From: Myxococcales bacterium
GTDB lineage: Bacteria; Myxococcota; Myxococcia; Myxococcales; JAKAPL01
Length of the DNA stretch: 60,435 nucleotides
Direction: 5' to 3'
NCBI GenBank assembly: GCA_021807105.1
Contig: JAKAPL010000016.1
Coordinates: forward strand, 1-60,435
Numbering within the stretch: the first letter of the stretch is position 1; each line of letters begins with the position of its first letter. A model generated the notes under the pieces. That model ran no database searches. It had not been told where the DNA came from and worked only from the letters and a program-made list of their open reading frames with translations. Position numbers and translations under genes: made by a program. Shown here in pieces: positions 51,638-59,615 of this stretch.

Positions 51638-52180
51638 ATGGCGCCGACCCTGAAGACCGCGTGGAAGACCATCGAGCCGTGGCTCCTCCCGATCGCCGTG
51701 GCGGTGGGGCTGACGTTCTTCCTCACCCGCGGGTTCGGCTCCGTGGAGCCCCAGCACCGGCCGCTGCCGCCCCTCGCCGGGCGCCTGCTCGGATCGGCGG
51801 CCATGGTCACGAACCAGACGCTCGCCGGCAAGCCGGCGATCCTGGCCGCCTGGGCGCCCGGTTGATGGGTGTGCCGCCGGGAGTTGCCCGGCCTCGACGA
51901 AGTGGCGAGGGAGTACGCCGGGAAGGTCTCGGTGATGGGGGTCCTCGTGGGGGGGAGCGCGCGGGAAGCGACGGGCTTTCTCCAGAGCGCGGGGCTGACC
52001 CACCTGCCGATCGTGGAGAACGCCTGGCCCTTCGTCCAGGCGCTGGACGTCGAGGCGGTCCCGGCGGTCTTCTTCGTGCAGGCCGATGGGACGATCACCG
52101 GGCGCGTCGATGGGCTCGCGCCCCGTTCGCTCTTCGAGAAGCAGGCCCGGAAGCTGCTCGCGCAGGCCGGCGCGCGCTAA
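51638..52180 (+). CDS. TlpA/DsbE-like membrane thioredoxin, probable selenoprotein (UxxC)
   Basis: 180 aa if the in-frame TGA at 51863-51865 is read as selenocysteine (residue 76). Residues 12-30 form an N-terminal membrane anchor (IEPWLLPIAVAVGLTFFLT). The active site reads WAPG-U-WVC-RRELPGLDEV, with Cys79, exactly where TlpA/ScsD-type proteins have WAxxCxxCRxELP. The cis-Pro loop is VPAVFFVQADGTI (Pro142), intact after the TGA. A hairpin starts 10 bp beyond the TGA. The rest of the protein shows no decay. If the TGA were a true stop, a 75-residue membrane peptide without active site would result. A reading as pseudogene remains possible but less likely. The stop TAA is in the CTAA target of the next element. 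Confidence 0.8.
51876..51892 (+). promoter_or_regulatory. Candidate bacterial SECIS hairpin
   Basis: GCCGGG (51876-51881), loop AGTTG and CCCGGC (51887-51892) make a 6-bp stem. The loop starts 16 nt after the TGA and has G in its second position, both within what is known for bacterial SECIS elements. It overlaps coding sequence for RRELPG, as bacterial SECIS elements do. Confidence 0.65.
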
Positions 52181-52359
52181 GAGGCTGATGTCCAACGGCT
52201 GCCTGCTGCGAAAGCCGAACCCTTCGCTGCGACGGGCGGCCTCGTCGCTTTGCTGCAAAACGTACGGAAAAGAGTACGTCTCCGCGGCCCACTCCTCGGG
52301 CGCCCGCCTCGTCTCGGGTCTCGGCTTTCTCGCGACGGCACCCATCGGACATGAGCCCC
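52181..52359. mobile_element. Family B inverted-repeat element
   Basis: 179 bp with ends GAGGCTGATGTCCAACGG and CCCATCGGACATGAGCCCC. Flanks are CTAA at 52177-52180 (containing the selenoprotein gene stop TAA) and CTAG at 52360-52363. The interior matches 24845-25022. It separates the selenoprotein from the monoheme lipoprotein gene. Confidence 0.9.
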
Positions 52360-52375
52360 CTAGCCAGGCGCGCGG

Positions 52376-52642
52376 GTGAGGCTCGGGCGCCTTCTGCTGC
52401 TCTTCCTGCTGCCGTGCGCGGCTTGCTCCGCCGGCGACGGTTGGGACAACTTCGCCGAGACGGTCTTCGACCGGCGCTGCCTCCCCTGCCACGCCGGGTA
52501 CGGCAGCTACGAGATCGTGCGCGAGGATTCGGAGAAGATCGCCGGGAAGATCGAGTCGGGGGCCATGCCGCCCGACGGCGGGCTGCCCCCCGATGTCCGG
52601 CGGCGCGTGCTCGCGTGGATCGACCGGGGCGGGCCGGAGTAG
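52376..52642 (+). CDS. Small monoheme c-type cytochrome lipoprotein
   Basis: 88 aa, GTG start at 52376. Leader RLLLLFLLPCAACSAG with lipobox. One heme site CLPCH, then GAMPPDGGLPP, whose Met may be the second ligand, ending VLAWIDRGGPE. It aligns over its whole mature length with the tail of the lipoprotein at 33320 (NFAETVFDRRCLPCHAG versus NYAHAFFDNNCTQCHSY). Its neighbour upstream is the Sec-thioredoxin, which could keep the heme-site Cys reduced. That link is inferred. Confidence 0.8.
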   Translation: MRLGRLLLLFLLPCAACSAGDGWDNFAETVFDRRCLPCHAGYGSYEIVREDSEKIAGKIESGAMPPDGGLPPDVRRRVLAWIDRGGPE

Positions 52643-52780
52643 ACCGGTCCGGGTGCGCGCCTGGCTGCTCTTCCTGCCTGGGCGGCAGAGGGATCGATCG
52701 AGGGAGATGCGCGGGGACGCCTTCCCGTTGCGGGCGCGCGCGCCGCGCGGTAGTAAGGAGGCCCGGCCCGGAGGTCGTCG

Positions 52781-53059
52781 ATGGCGAGAATCGTTCACTG
52801 CGTCAAGCTCGGCAAGGATCTGCCCGGACTCGACGAGCCGCCCTGGCCCGACGAGTTGGGCGATCGGATCTGGGAGAAGGTCTCGGAAGAGGCATGGAGG
52901 CTCTGGCTCGAGCACCAGAAGATGCTCCTCAACGAGTACCGGCTCAACCCCGCGTCGCAGGAGGCGTACGGGCTGCTCCACCAGGCGTGCGAGGACTTCT
53001 TCTTCGGCGAGGGGGCCCAGCTCCCGCCGGATTACGTGCCCCCGCAATCCAAAGGCTGA
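52781..53059 (+). CDS. yggX: YggX-like Fe(II)-trafficking/oxidative damage protection protein
   Basis: 92 aa, ATG at 52781 with GGAGG at 52770-52774. It begins [20 protein letters not shown] (conserved Cys7), followed by [20 protein letters not shown], as in the YggX family. The protein is cytosolic and protects Fe-S enzymes from oxidation. It ends 3 bp before the likely start of the radical SAM gene. Confidence 0.92.
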   Translation: MARIVHCVKLGKDLPGLDEPPWPDELGDRIWEKVSEEAWRLWLEHQKMLLNEYRLNPASQEAYGLLHQACEDFFFGEGAQLPPDYVPPQSKG

Positions 53060-53062
53060 CCC

Positions 53063-54445
53063 CTGCGCGAGCCCGGCCGGATTCTCCTCGTCTCCTGTTA
53101 CGAGCTGGGGCACCCGCCGGCGGGGCTGTCGAGCCCGCTCGGCTTCTTGCAGGCCGCGGGGTACTCTCCCGCCTGCCTCGATCTCGCGGTCGAGGCGTTC
53201 GACCCGGCGCGGATCGCGCGGGCGCGGCTCGTGGTGATCTCGGCGCCCATGCATACGGCCTTGCGGCTCGGGCTCGCGTTGCTCCCGCGCCTGGCGGCGG
53301 TGAATCCCCGCGCGCCCGTCGTCTTCCAGGGCCTTTACGCGCAGCTCCAGCGGGACCTTCTCTTTTCGCGCGGCGCCTCGGCGGTCACCGCGGGGGAGTG
53401 CGAGGAGACGATCGTCGCCCTCGCCCGCGCGCTCGAATCGGGGCGGGAACTCGCCTCGGTCGCCGGGCTTTCGCTGCCCGGACGTCCCGCAGCGCCGCTC
53501 CTCGCGAAGCTCCGCTTCCCGGTGGCGGACCGGCGTGGCCTGCCGCCGCTCTCCGTCTACGCGAAGCTCGACCCCGGAGACGGGAAGCTCGTCCCGGCCG
53601 CCTACGCCGAGGCGAGTCGCGGCTGCAAGTACCGTTGCCGCCACTGCCCAATCCCGCCGATCTACGGCGGCCGTTTCTTCGTGGTCCCGCGGGCTTCGGT
53701 GCTCGAGGACGTCGAGGCACAGGTGGCCTCGGGGGCCCGCCACGTCACGTTCGGCGATCCCGACTTCTGGAACGGCCCGGGCCACACCGAGGCCATCGTC
53801 CGCGAGCTGCACCGGCGCCATCCGGACGTGACGTACGACGCGACGATCAAGATCGAGCACTTGCTGCGCCATCGCGCCCGGATTCCCATGCTCGTCGCGA
53901 CCGGCTGCGCGTTCGTCACGACGGCGGTCGAATCGCTCGACGACGCAGTCCTCGCCCGGCTCGACAAGGGCCACACCCGCGCGGGCGTCGAGGAGGCCTT
54001 CGACCTTTGCGAGGAGGCCGGCCTGCCGCTGCGCCCCACGTTCGTCGCCTTCACGCCCTGGACGACGGCCGAAGGCTTCGGCGACATCCTCCGGTTCGTC
54101 GAGCGGCGGGGCCTCGCCGCTCGGGTCGATCCGGTCCAGTACGCGCTCCGCCTGCTCGTCCCCCCGGGCTCGGCGCTCCTGACGGGCGCCCTCCCCGGCC
54201 TGCGCCCGCCGCGCGAGGAAGGACTCTCCTACGAGTGGATCCACCCCGACGCGCGGATCGACGCGCTCCAGCAGCGGCTCTGGGCCCTCGCCAAGGAGGC
54301 GCGCCGCGACGGGCGGGGGCGGGCCGACACGTTCGCGCGAATCCGGGATCTCACGTCCGAGACGCTGGGTCTCTCCCTCGCGCGCAGGCCGGTCCCCCGG
54401 AGGCGCGGGCACGTCCCCTCTCTCACCGAATCATGGTTTTGCTGA
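53063..54445 (+). CDS. B12-binding radical SAM protein, probable CTG start
   Basis: 460 aa if started at the CTG at 53063. The first TTG at 53147 would remove the first strand of the cobalamin-binding domain (RILLVSCYELGHPPAGLSSP), so an upstream start is required. Between the yggX stop at 53059 and 53147 there is no ATG or GTG in frame. AAAGG at 53051-53055 is correctly spaced for CTG. The cobalamin-like N-domain (to about 150) is followed by CKYRCRHCP (radical SAM Cys motif) and an elongator-type core (GDPDFWNG, TAVESLDDAVLARLDKGHT). Target unknown. Confidence 0.85.
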   Translation: MREPGRILLVSCYELGHPPAGLSSPLGFLQAAGYSPACLDLAVEAFDPARIARARLVVISAPMHTALRLGLALLPRLAAVNPRAPVVFQGLYAQLQRDLLFSRGASAVTAGECEETIVALARALESGRELASVAGLSLPGRPAAPLLAKLRFPVADRRGLPPLSVYAKLDPGDGKLVPAAYAEASRGCKYRCRHCPIPPIYGGRFFVVPRASVLEDVEAQVASGARHVTFGDPDFWNGPGHTEAIVRELHRRHPDVTYDATIKIEHLLRHRARIPMLVATGCAFVTTAVESLDDAVLARLDKGHTRAGVEEAFDLCEEAGLPLRPTFVAFTPWTTAEGFGDILRFVERRGLAARVDPVQYALRLLVPPGSALLTGALPGLRPPREEGLSYEWIHPDARIDALQQRLWALAKEARRDGRGRADTFARIRDLTSETLGLSLARRPVPRRRGHVPSLTESWFC

Positions 54446-54457
54446 GCGGAGCCCACC

Positions 54458-54476
54458 GAGGACCAGTTGGGTCCTC
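54458..54476 (+). terminator. Possible transcription terminator hairpin
   Basis: GAGGACC AGTTG GGTCCTC is a perfect 7-bp stem. It is enclosed by GAGCC (54449-54453) and GGCTC about 10 bp beyond. It lies just after the radical SAM gene. No T-run follows, so intrinsic termination is uncertain. Confidence 0.35.
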
Positions 54477-54623
54477 TCGCGTGAGGCTCACCCGGGCTCC
54501 ATCGATAAGGGCGCAGCGAACCCCGGGGCTCTTGTACTGCGTCCGAAGCTGCACCCTGCTCGCCGTCCAGGGCCAGGGCCGCGCCTGACACGGGGTGAGG
54601 CTGCCTGCGGGCGGATGGGAGGC

Positions 54624-54923
54624 TCACGAAAGCGCCCGGGCAGCCGCTTCGGCCGTCACGCCCGAGACGTGCACGGCCTTCTGGCGGCCCGTCTCGCCGG
54701 CGACGATCCGCACGGCGCGGCGGGGCACGGAGAGCCGATCGGCGAGGAAGAGGACGAGCGCCTCGTTCGCGGCCCCGTCGACCGGCGGGGCCGCGACCCG
54801 AACCTTGAGGCGTCCTCCGTGCTCGCCGGCGAGGCTCGTTCGGGCCGCCCGCGGCTGTACGTGCACGAGCAGCTCGACGCCGTCCACCACGGAGCGCAAC
54901 CAGCCGGCGGCGCCGTCAGCCAT
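54624..54923 (-). CDS. DUF167/YggU-family protein
   Basis: 99 aa from the ATG at 54923 (an ATG at 54947 would add 8 residues). The family pattern is clear: LLVHVQPRAARTSLAGEHGG, LKVRVAAPPVDGAANEALVL and FLADRLSVPRRAVRIVAGET. The fold is small and cytosolic and the role is unsettled. It is divergent from the SixA gene. Confidence 0.9.
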   Translation of the reverse strand: MADGAAGWLRSVVDGVELLVHVQPRAARTSLAGEHGGRLKVRVAAPPVDGAANEALVLFLADRLSVPRRAVRIVAGETGRQKAVHVSGVTAEAAARALS

Positions 54924-54991
54924 GGCGGGGACGGTAGCACACCCCACCTCCGCCGTTGCACGCGGCCGCTCCCGGGGGCATGCTAAGCGGC

Positions 54992-55477
54992 GTGAAGCTG
55001 GTCCTCCTGCGCCACGGCGACGCCGAGCCCGAGCTGGCCGGACCGCTCGGCGATCACGGGCGCGCGTTGACGAGCCTCGGCCGCCGGCAGGCGCGCGAGA
55101 GCGCCGGGTGGCTCGCGGTCGAGGTCCCGGAGGGCTCCCGGCAGATCTGGACGAGTCCGCTGGTGCGCGCCGTCCAGACGGCGGAGATCCTCGCGCATGG
55201 ATGGAGCGAGGCGCAGGTCGCGGTGGCCGATCCGCTCTCTCCGGGTCGCTCGCTCAACGTACAGGTCGAGTGGGTGCGCGGCCTGCCGGGAGGCGTGGAC
55301 GCGGCGCTCTGCGGCCACGAGCCGTCGCTCGGGGATCTCGCCTCCGATCTCATCGGCCGCCGTTTCCCGCTCCCCTTCGAGAAGGGCGCGGCCCTCGTGC
55401 TGCGGCGCGTGGGCGATCGCCACTACTTCGACGCCTACCGCGCGCCGGGCCACGAGGCCGTGCGCGAGCTGCCGTAA
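54992..55477 (+). CDS. sixA: SixA-like phosphohistidine phosphatase
   Basis: 161 aa from the GTG at 54992 (an ATG at 54980 is possible). It begins KLVLLRHGDAEPE, the RHG catalytic motif of the histidine phosphatase superfamily, with WTSPLVRAVQTAEIL and CGHEPSLGDLA (second His). SixA removes phosphate from Hpt-type histidines in phosphorelays. No partner is next to it. Its stop TAA is followed at once by an inverted repeat. Confidence 0.88.
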   Translation: MKLVLLRHGDAEPELAGPLGDHGRALTSLGRRQARESAGWLAVEVPEGSRQIWTSPLVRAVQTAEILAHGWSEAQVAVADPLSPGRSLNVQVEWVRGLPGGVDAALCGHEPSLGDLASDLIGRRFPLPFEKGAALVLRRVGDRHYFDAYRAPGHEAVRELP

Positions 55478-55557
55478 CCCCGGCTGATTCGCGGGACGGC
55501 GCGGCGAGGCGCGAGCGCGACGGGCTCGCGACCTGCGTCCCGGCGAATCTGCGGGGC
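55478..55557. repeat. Short inverted-repeat element after the sixA stop
   Basis: CCCCGGCTGATTCGCGGGAC directly follows TAA and pairs with GTCCCGGCGAATCTGCGGGG ahead of 55557. The end sequence is vaguely like the Family A ends (CCCGTCTTATTCACGG) but much shorter, about 80 bp. It could be a degenerate Family A copy or a terminator. Confidence 0.45.
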
Positions 55558-55671
55558 GCCTCCTCGCCCCTGGCGGGGGGCGTCGTCGAAAACCCCGCGA
55601 CCGGCGCTCGCGATCCCCGTCCCTTGTGGTATCGGCGGCCCGTACAGAGCTTCCCGCGAGGAGGGCTTCCG

Positions 55672-56277
55672 ATGCGGGGACTTGGGGTCGCGTTGTCGTT
55701 CTTGCTGGCGTGTGGTCATCCGGTCGCCGCGGCCTCACGTCCGGCGGCGGCCATGCCGGCCGTCGAAGCGCGGCCGGCCGACAGCGCGGCCATCGGCCGG
55801 GGGGAGGTCCCGGAGGGCGAACAGGTCCGGATCGAGGGGAGACGCTACGTCGACCCCCGCTACGGCTTCGAGATTACGCGGCCGGGCGGGGAGTGGCTCT
55901 TCGCGCCCGGCCAACCCGTCGTCGAGGGGATCTCGGTGCCCGTGATCGTAGCCCACCCGGGCAGCGGCGCGCAGGTCGTCGTCCAGGTCGCGCCGGCGAT
56001 CGCGACGCCCGCGCGGCTCGCGCGGCGGCTGACCGATGGGCTGCGTGCCAGACCCGGCTTCGTGACCGGCGCGCCCGCGCCCCTGCCCGGCACGGAGGAC
56101 GGCGTGGGCTTCCGCTTCACGCTCGGCGACGCGGTGGCTGGGAGGGTCGCCATCCTGCCGGGGCGGGACCATGTCTACGTGCTGCTCGCGACTTGGCCCC
56201 GCCTCTGCCCGGTCGCGGTGGTTCAGGGCATCGACGGCATCGTCCGCTCGATGCGGATCCGCGCGCCTGCGGGCTAG
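55672..56277 (+). CDS. Predicted lipoprotein, unknown
   Basis: 201 aa, ATG at 55672 with GAGGAGG upstream. Leader RGLGVALSFLLACGHP has a lipobox. The body is an alpha/beta domain (YGFEITRPGGEWLFAPGQPV, then VVQVAPAIATPARLA and GFRFTLGDAVAGRVA). It resembles periplasmic domains of the PsbP/DUF1795 type. The family is not certain. It is on the same strand as the next lipoprotein gene. Confidence 0.65.
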   Translation: MRGLGVALSFLLACGHPVAAASRPAAAMPAVEARPADSAAIGRGEVPEGEQVRIEGRRYVDPRYGFEITRPGGEWLFAPGQPVVEGISVPVIVAHPGSGAQVVVQVAPAIATPARLARRLTDGLRARPGFVTGAPAPLPGTEDGVGFRFTLGDAVAGRVAILPGRDHVYVLLATWPRLCPVAVVQGIDGIVRSMRIRAPAG

Positions 56278-56367
56278 CGACCCACGGTCCGCCTGACACC
56301 CCCGTCCCCCTCGAACCGGTACCTCTCCCCGGTCTCCACGGGCGTGGTGTGTGGTAGGTTACGCGCC

Positions 56368-56949
56368 ATGAAGCTGCACCCGGCCCTGCTCGGCTTCGCC
56401 GTCCTCGCGGGTGGCTGCCGCGCGGCCGTCGCGAGCCACGCGGGCTGGAGCCGGCTCTTCTCGCGGCAGGGATCTCCAGCCGCCAGTCCGCTCCCGGTGT
56501 TGAGCGATCGGGCGCTCAAGCCCTTCCTGCCCGCCACGCTCCTCGGCGAGGCCGGCGGTCCGCTCGAGGGGAGCATGATGCGGATGGGCCCCCGGGCGCT
56601 CTCCGAGGTCACGCGGGTCTACGGGAAGACGCGGGAGACCGAGATCAAGCTCGCCGACGCGCGGTTCGAGCCGCGGGCGACCGACGCCATCCGGGCGATG
56701 GCGGACGGGACGGGCGCCGAGGAGGACGCGGAACGGCTCGTCCTCCCGGGCGCCATCGGCTACGCGCGCTTCGACGAGGACGACCGGGTCGCGGAGGCGA
56801 AGGTCGTGGTGGGCGGCAGGCTCATCGCGAGCGCGACGGTCCGGGAGGCGGAGGACGCGCAGACCGCGGCCGCGGCCCTGCGCGCGCTGGACACGCTGGC
56901 GCTCGCCCGACTCGCGCAGCAGGAGGGCCGCGAGACCGCTTCCCGCTGA
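56368..56949 (+). CDS. Predicted lipoprotein, unknown
   Basis: 193 aa from the ATG at 56368. Leader LLGFAVLAGGCRA with lipobox. The mature protein is charged and helical with VTRVYGKTRETEIKLADARF and LPGAIGYARFDEDDRVAEAK. No domain is recognised. The stop TGA (56947-56949) is followed immediately by a Family A-like inverted repeat. Confidence 0.6.
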   Translation: MKLHPALLGFAVLAGGCRAAVASHAGWSRLFSRQGSPAASPLPVLSDRALKPFLPATLLGEAGGPLEGSMMRMGPRALSEVTRVYGKTRETEIKLADARFEPRATDAIRAMADGTGAEEDAERLVLPGAIGYARFDEDDRVAEAKVVVGGRLIASATVREAEDAQTAAAALRALDTLALARLAQQEGRETASR

Positions 56950-57137
56950 GCCCGTCCTGTTGCGCGCCGCGGTTCGGCGGCCGCGGCGCCCGCTCCCGCG
57001 GCTGCGAAGCGGGCTCGCCGCCCTTGCGACGCCCCGGGAGGGCTCTCTGCCCGCCTCGCCCGCCGCCGCCCCCGCGGCGCCCTCCTCGGCTGCGGCCTCG
57101 AACGCTTGGGCTGCGCCGTCCCGTGAATCAGACGGGG
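56950..57137. mobile_element. Diverged Family A element at a stop codon
   Basis: 188 bp. Left GCCCGTCCTGTTGCGCGCCG and right CCCGTGAATCAGACGGG are eroded Family A ends, and CTCGGCTGCGGCCTCGAACG is the shared core. The left flank is the TGA stop of the lipoprotein gene. The right flank reads GGA, one change from TGA. Confidence 0.75.
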
Positions 57138-57310
57138 GGAGGGCCGCCGGACGGGTACGACCGCGCGCTGGATCTTCCCGTCGTCGCGGGCGGAGCGGGC
57201 GGAGGCGTTCGAGCCGGTCTCGCGGAGCCTCGTGAGGGCTCACGGCGCAGGGCGGCCGCCGGTGGTGGGGTCCTTGTGGACGGCGAGCGGCTCGGGCATG
57301 AGAAGGCTCG

Positions 57311-57511
57311 ATGCCGCTCTTCCCGAAGCTCACCTTCGTCCTCGCCCTCTTCCTCCTCGTGATCGCGCTCAAGGTCGCTTTCGCGAAGCGGACGGCGTTC
57401 CCGGCGCGCCGCCGGCGCCGCCGGGGCCCGCCGCGGCCCCCGGGGCCTTCCCCTTCGTCCGGACCACCCGCACCCGGCGGACTCGGCGCGGACCCCGATC
57501 GACCACGGTGA
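57311..57511 (+). CDS. Possible small membrane protein (weak)
   Basis: 66 aa, MPLFPKLTFVLALFLLVIAL followed by a basic and Pro-rich tail. A single membrane helix is plausible. It overlaps the 3' end of the CorC gene on the opposite strand by about 140 bp. It may be an antisense artefact. GC-rich sequence makes such frames common. Confidence 0.3.
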   Translation: MPLFPKLTFVLALFLLVIALKVAFAKRTAFPARRRRRRGPPRPPGPSPSSGPPAPGGLGADPDRPR

Positions 57512-58721
57512 ACTGGAGGCCGGCCTCGTAGAAGTGGTCGCCCTGCTCCGGGATCGCTCCGGCCTGCGCGTTCAGGAAACCACCGAGCGTCTCGTACTCC
57601 CCCCCCGCCAGCCGCACGCCGAACGCGCGCTCGAACTCACCCAGGGAGATCCCGGCGCGCACGATCGCGCTGCCGCCCTCCCCCACCTGGATGTCGCGCC
57701 CCTCCGGCCGCAGCTCCTCCCCGATCTCGCCGACGATCTCCTCCAGGATGTCCTCCAGGGTCACGACCCCCATCACCCCGCCGTACTCGTCGACCACGAT
57801 CGTGAGGTGGCTGCGCTTACCTTGCATCTCGCGCAGGAGCGCGCCGATGCGCTTCGCCCATGGGACGAACGTCGCCGGCCGCATGGCGTCCTGGATGACG
57901 ATCAGGTCCGGATGCGCGAGGAGCGGCACGAGGTCGCGGGCGTGGAGGATGCCCACGATGTCGTCCATCGTCTCGCGGTAAACTGGCAGCCGGGAGTGGC
58001 CGCGCTCGGAGACGATCCGGACGACCTCCGCGGGCGGCGTCGAAAGCTCCACGCCCACGACCCGCGTCCGGGGCACCATCACCTCGCGCGCCGTCTTCTC
58101 CGAGAACTCGAGCACCGATCGGAGCAGCTCCGGGTCGGTGCTCCCGAGGCGGCCCTCGCCGGCCTCCAGAGCGAGGTACGCTTCGACGTCCTCGATCGAG
58201 GTGAGAGCGGGGGCGAACGTCGGACGCCCGCCGCAAAACCGCCGGGCGATCCGCGCGACGAGCCCCACGGCGGCGAGCCGGACCGGCCTCGCGCCGCTCA
58301 CGGCCGCCGCGAGCGGGCCGGCCAGGGCGCGCGCCCACCGCTCGGCGGCGGTCGCCGCGAAGGCGCGGCCGAACAGATCGAGCCCGAGGGCGGCGGCCAG
58401 CCCGACCGCGCCTCCGGCGATCGTCCACGCGGCCGAGCCCGCCGAGAGGTCCCAGGCGCACCCGGCGGCGAGCGCCGAGACCACGGCGGTGAGCAACTGG
58501 TCGGCCATCCGCGTGGTCCACCACGTCCCCTCGGGGTCGGTCTTGACGGCGAGCATGGCGCGTCCCGCCTCGTTCTCCGCCGCGAGCACGCGCGCGCGGG
58601 CGAGGGGGAGCCGCCCGAGCGCGGCTTCCGCCGCCCCGAACAGACCGCGAAGGAGGGCGGCAGACGCCGCCCCTGCGGCCATCGCGACCGCGCCAGGCCA
58701 AGCCATGGCTCCTGCAATCAC
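57369..58721 (-). CDS. CNNM/CorC-family CBS-domain membrane protein
   Basis: 450 aa from the GTG at 58721 (ATG at 58706 is close by). The N-terminal membrane domain (about 1-165) is Ala/Gly-rich with several helices. CBS pair at about 195-325 (VMVPRTRVVGVELS, HSRLPVYRETMDDIVGILHA, DEYGGVMGVVTLEDILEEIV), then a CorC_HlyC-type domain (about 345-425; AFGVRLAGGEYETLGGFLNA). Related proteins act in magnesium or cobalt efflux. The C-terminus is a Gly/Pro-rich extension. It is divergent from the SRPBCC gene across the repeat array. Confidence 0.88.
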   Translation of the reverse strand: MIAGAMAWPGAVAMAAGAASAALLRGLFGAAEAALGRLPLARARVLAAENEAGRAMLAVKTDPEGTWWTTRMADQLLTAVVSALAAGCAWDLSAGSAAWTIAGGAVGLAAALGLDLFGRAFAATAAERWARALAGPLAAAVSGARPVRLAAVGLVARIARRFCGGRPTFAPALTSIEDVEAYLALEAGEGRLGSTDPELLRSVLEFSEKTAREVMVPRTRVVGVELSTPPAEVVRIVSERGHSRLPVYRETMDDIVGILHARDLVPLLAHPDLIVIQDAMRPATFVPWAKRIGALLREMQGKRSHLTIVVDEYGGVMGVVTLEDILEEIVGEIGEELRPEGRDIQVGEGGSAIVRAGISLGEFERAFGVRLAGGEYETLGGFLNAQAGAIPEQGDHFYEAGLQFTVVDRGPRRVRRVRVVRTKGKAPGAAAGPGGAGGAPGTPSASRKRP

Positions 58722-58889
58722 GGGGGCGCCCGGCTGTCAAACGGGACGGGGGGGAAACGGGGAAGGCGAGGCGCGCCGCTCGTCCACCGGGGAAGCACGA
58801 TCGGCTCCCCACTGGACGTCAGGGCGTCAGCGATGAGACGGGGGCGGGCGGTCTACTTGGGGGAGACCTCTCGGCATCGAGGAGAACGA

Positions 58890-59153
58890 CCTCCGAAGGG
58901 CCCAGCGAGGCCTCCGAAGGGCCGTCAGAGGCCTCCGAGGGGCCCTGAGAGGCCTCCGAGGGGGCCTGAGAGGCCTCTGAGGGGCCCTGAGAGGCCTCCG
59001 AAGGGCCCTGAGAGGCCTCCGAGGGGCCCTGAGAGGCCTCCGAGGGGCCCTGAGAGGCCTCTGAGGGGCCCTGAGAGGCCTCTGAGGGGCCCTGAGAGGC
59101 CTCTCATGGGCCCAGCGAGGCCTCCGAGGGGCCGTCAGAGGCCTCCGAGGGGA
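58890..59153. repeat. Second 21-bp tandem repeat array, about 12 units
   Basis: Units of the form GGGGCCCTGAGAGGCCTCCG plus A repeat from 58890 to 59153, with the palindromes AGAGGCCTCT and GGGCCC inside each unit. Only scattered substitutions occur. Several frames on both strands stay open as heptad repeats (for example LRGLSGP on the minus strand). It lies in the roughly 890-bp gap between the CorC gene and the SRPBCC gene. The rest of this gap holds the 26-bp repeat at 59178-59231 and nothing else recognised. Confidence 0.92.
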
Positions 59154-59177
59154 TGAGAGCGGCCTCCCCGGATCCGG

Positions 59178-59231
59178 CCCCCGGGGCGCGAAGGCCCGGC
59201 GAGCCCCCGGGGCGCGAAGGCCCGGCGAGCC
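59178..59231. repeat. 26-bp direct repeat, two copies
   Basis: A unit beginning CCCCCGGGGCGCGAAGGCCC and ending GGCGAG occurs twice in tandem. It is followed by another C/G run of more than ten bases near 59232-59245. It is possibly a slipped duplication. Confidence 0.7.
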
Positions 59232-59615
59232 CCCGGGGGGGGGGGCACGCACCCTCGCGAGATCCCGCGATCTTCGATCCCCGCCTCCTCCGTTCGGGGG
59301 AGGACGCCGTTCGTTCTTCGGAGAGGCAATACCCAGAGGAGGAAACGAGGAGCCACCCCATCTTTCCCGAGGCAACCGCCCGATTCCTGGACCCGTTCCC
59401 GTTCCCGAGGCTCCGATTCCCAACGCAGGGTCTCCGCGCGGTTTCCTCCGAGCGTTCCGGACCGCAACGGTTCGGGAACGGGGGCGGGTTTGGGCAACGA
59501 CGCGGAGGCGGTGGTCGAAAAGCGGGTCAGCTCCATCGCCCCTCTGCTTGACACGAAGCCTCCTCGCCTGGCAGAGGTTCGCGAGGTCGCGGCGCCTCTG
59601 CCGCGCATCGAGTGG

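Noticed and set aside
51638..51865. Selenoprotein gene as a pseudogene or two separate genes
   Set aside because: The first part would be a bare membrane helix and the second would lack one active-site residue. The TGA sits exactly on the catalytic Cys and no other decay is seen. Kept as an alternative only.
49955..54412. 1485-residue minus-strand open frame
   Set aside because: Spans the kinase, selenoprotein, cytochrome, yggX and radical SAM genes. No domain, and antisense to several of them.
58925..59107. Minus-strand LRGLSGP heptad-repeat ORF in the 58890 array
   Set aside because: Any 21-bp repeat without stops is open in several frames. No start context or domain.
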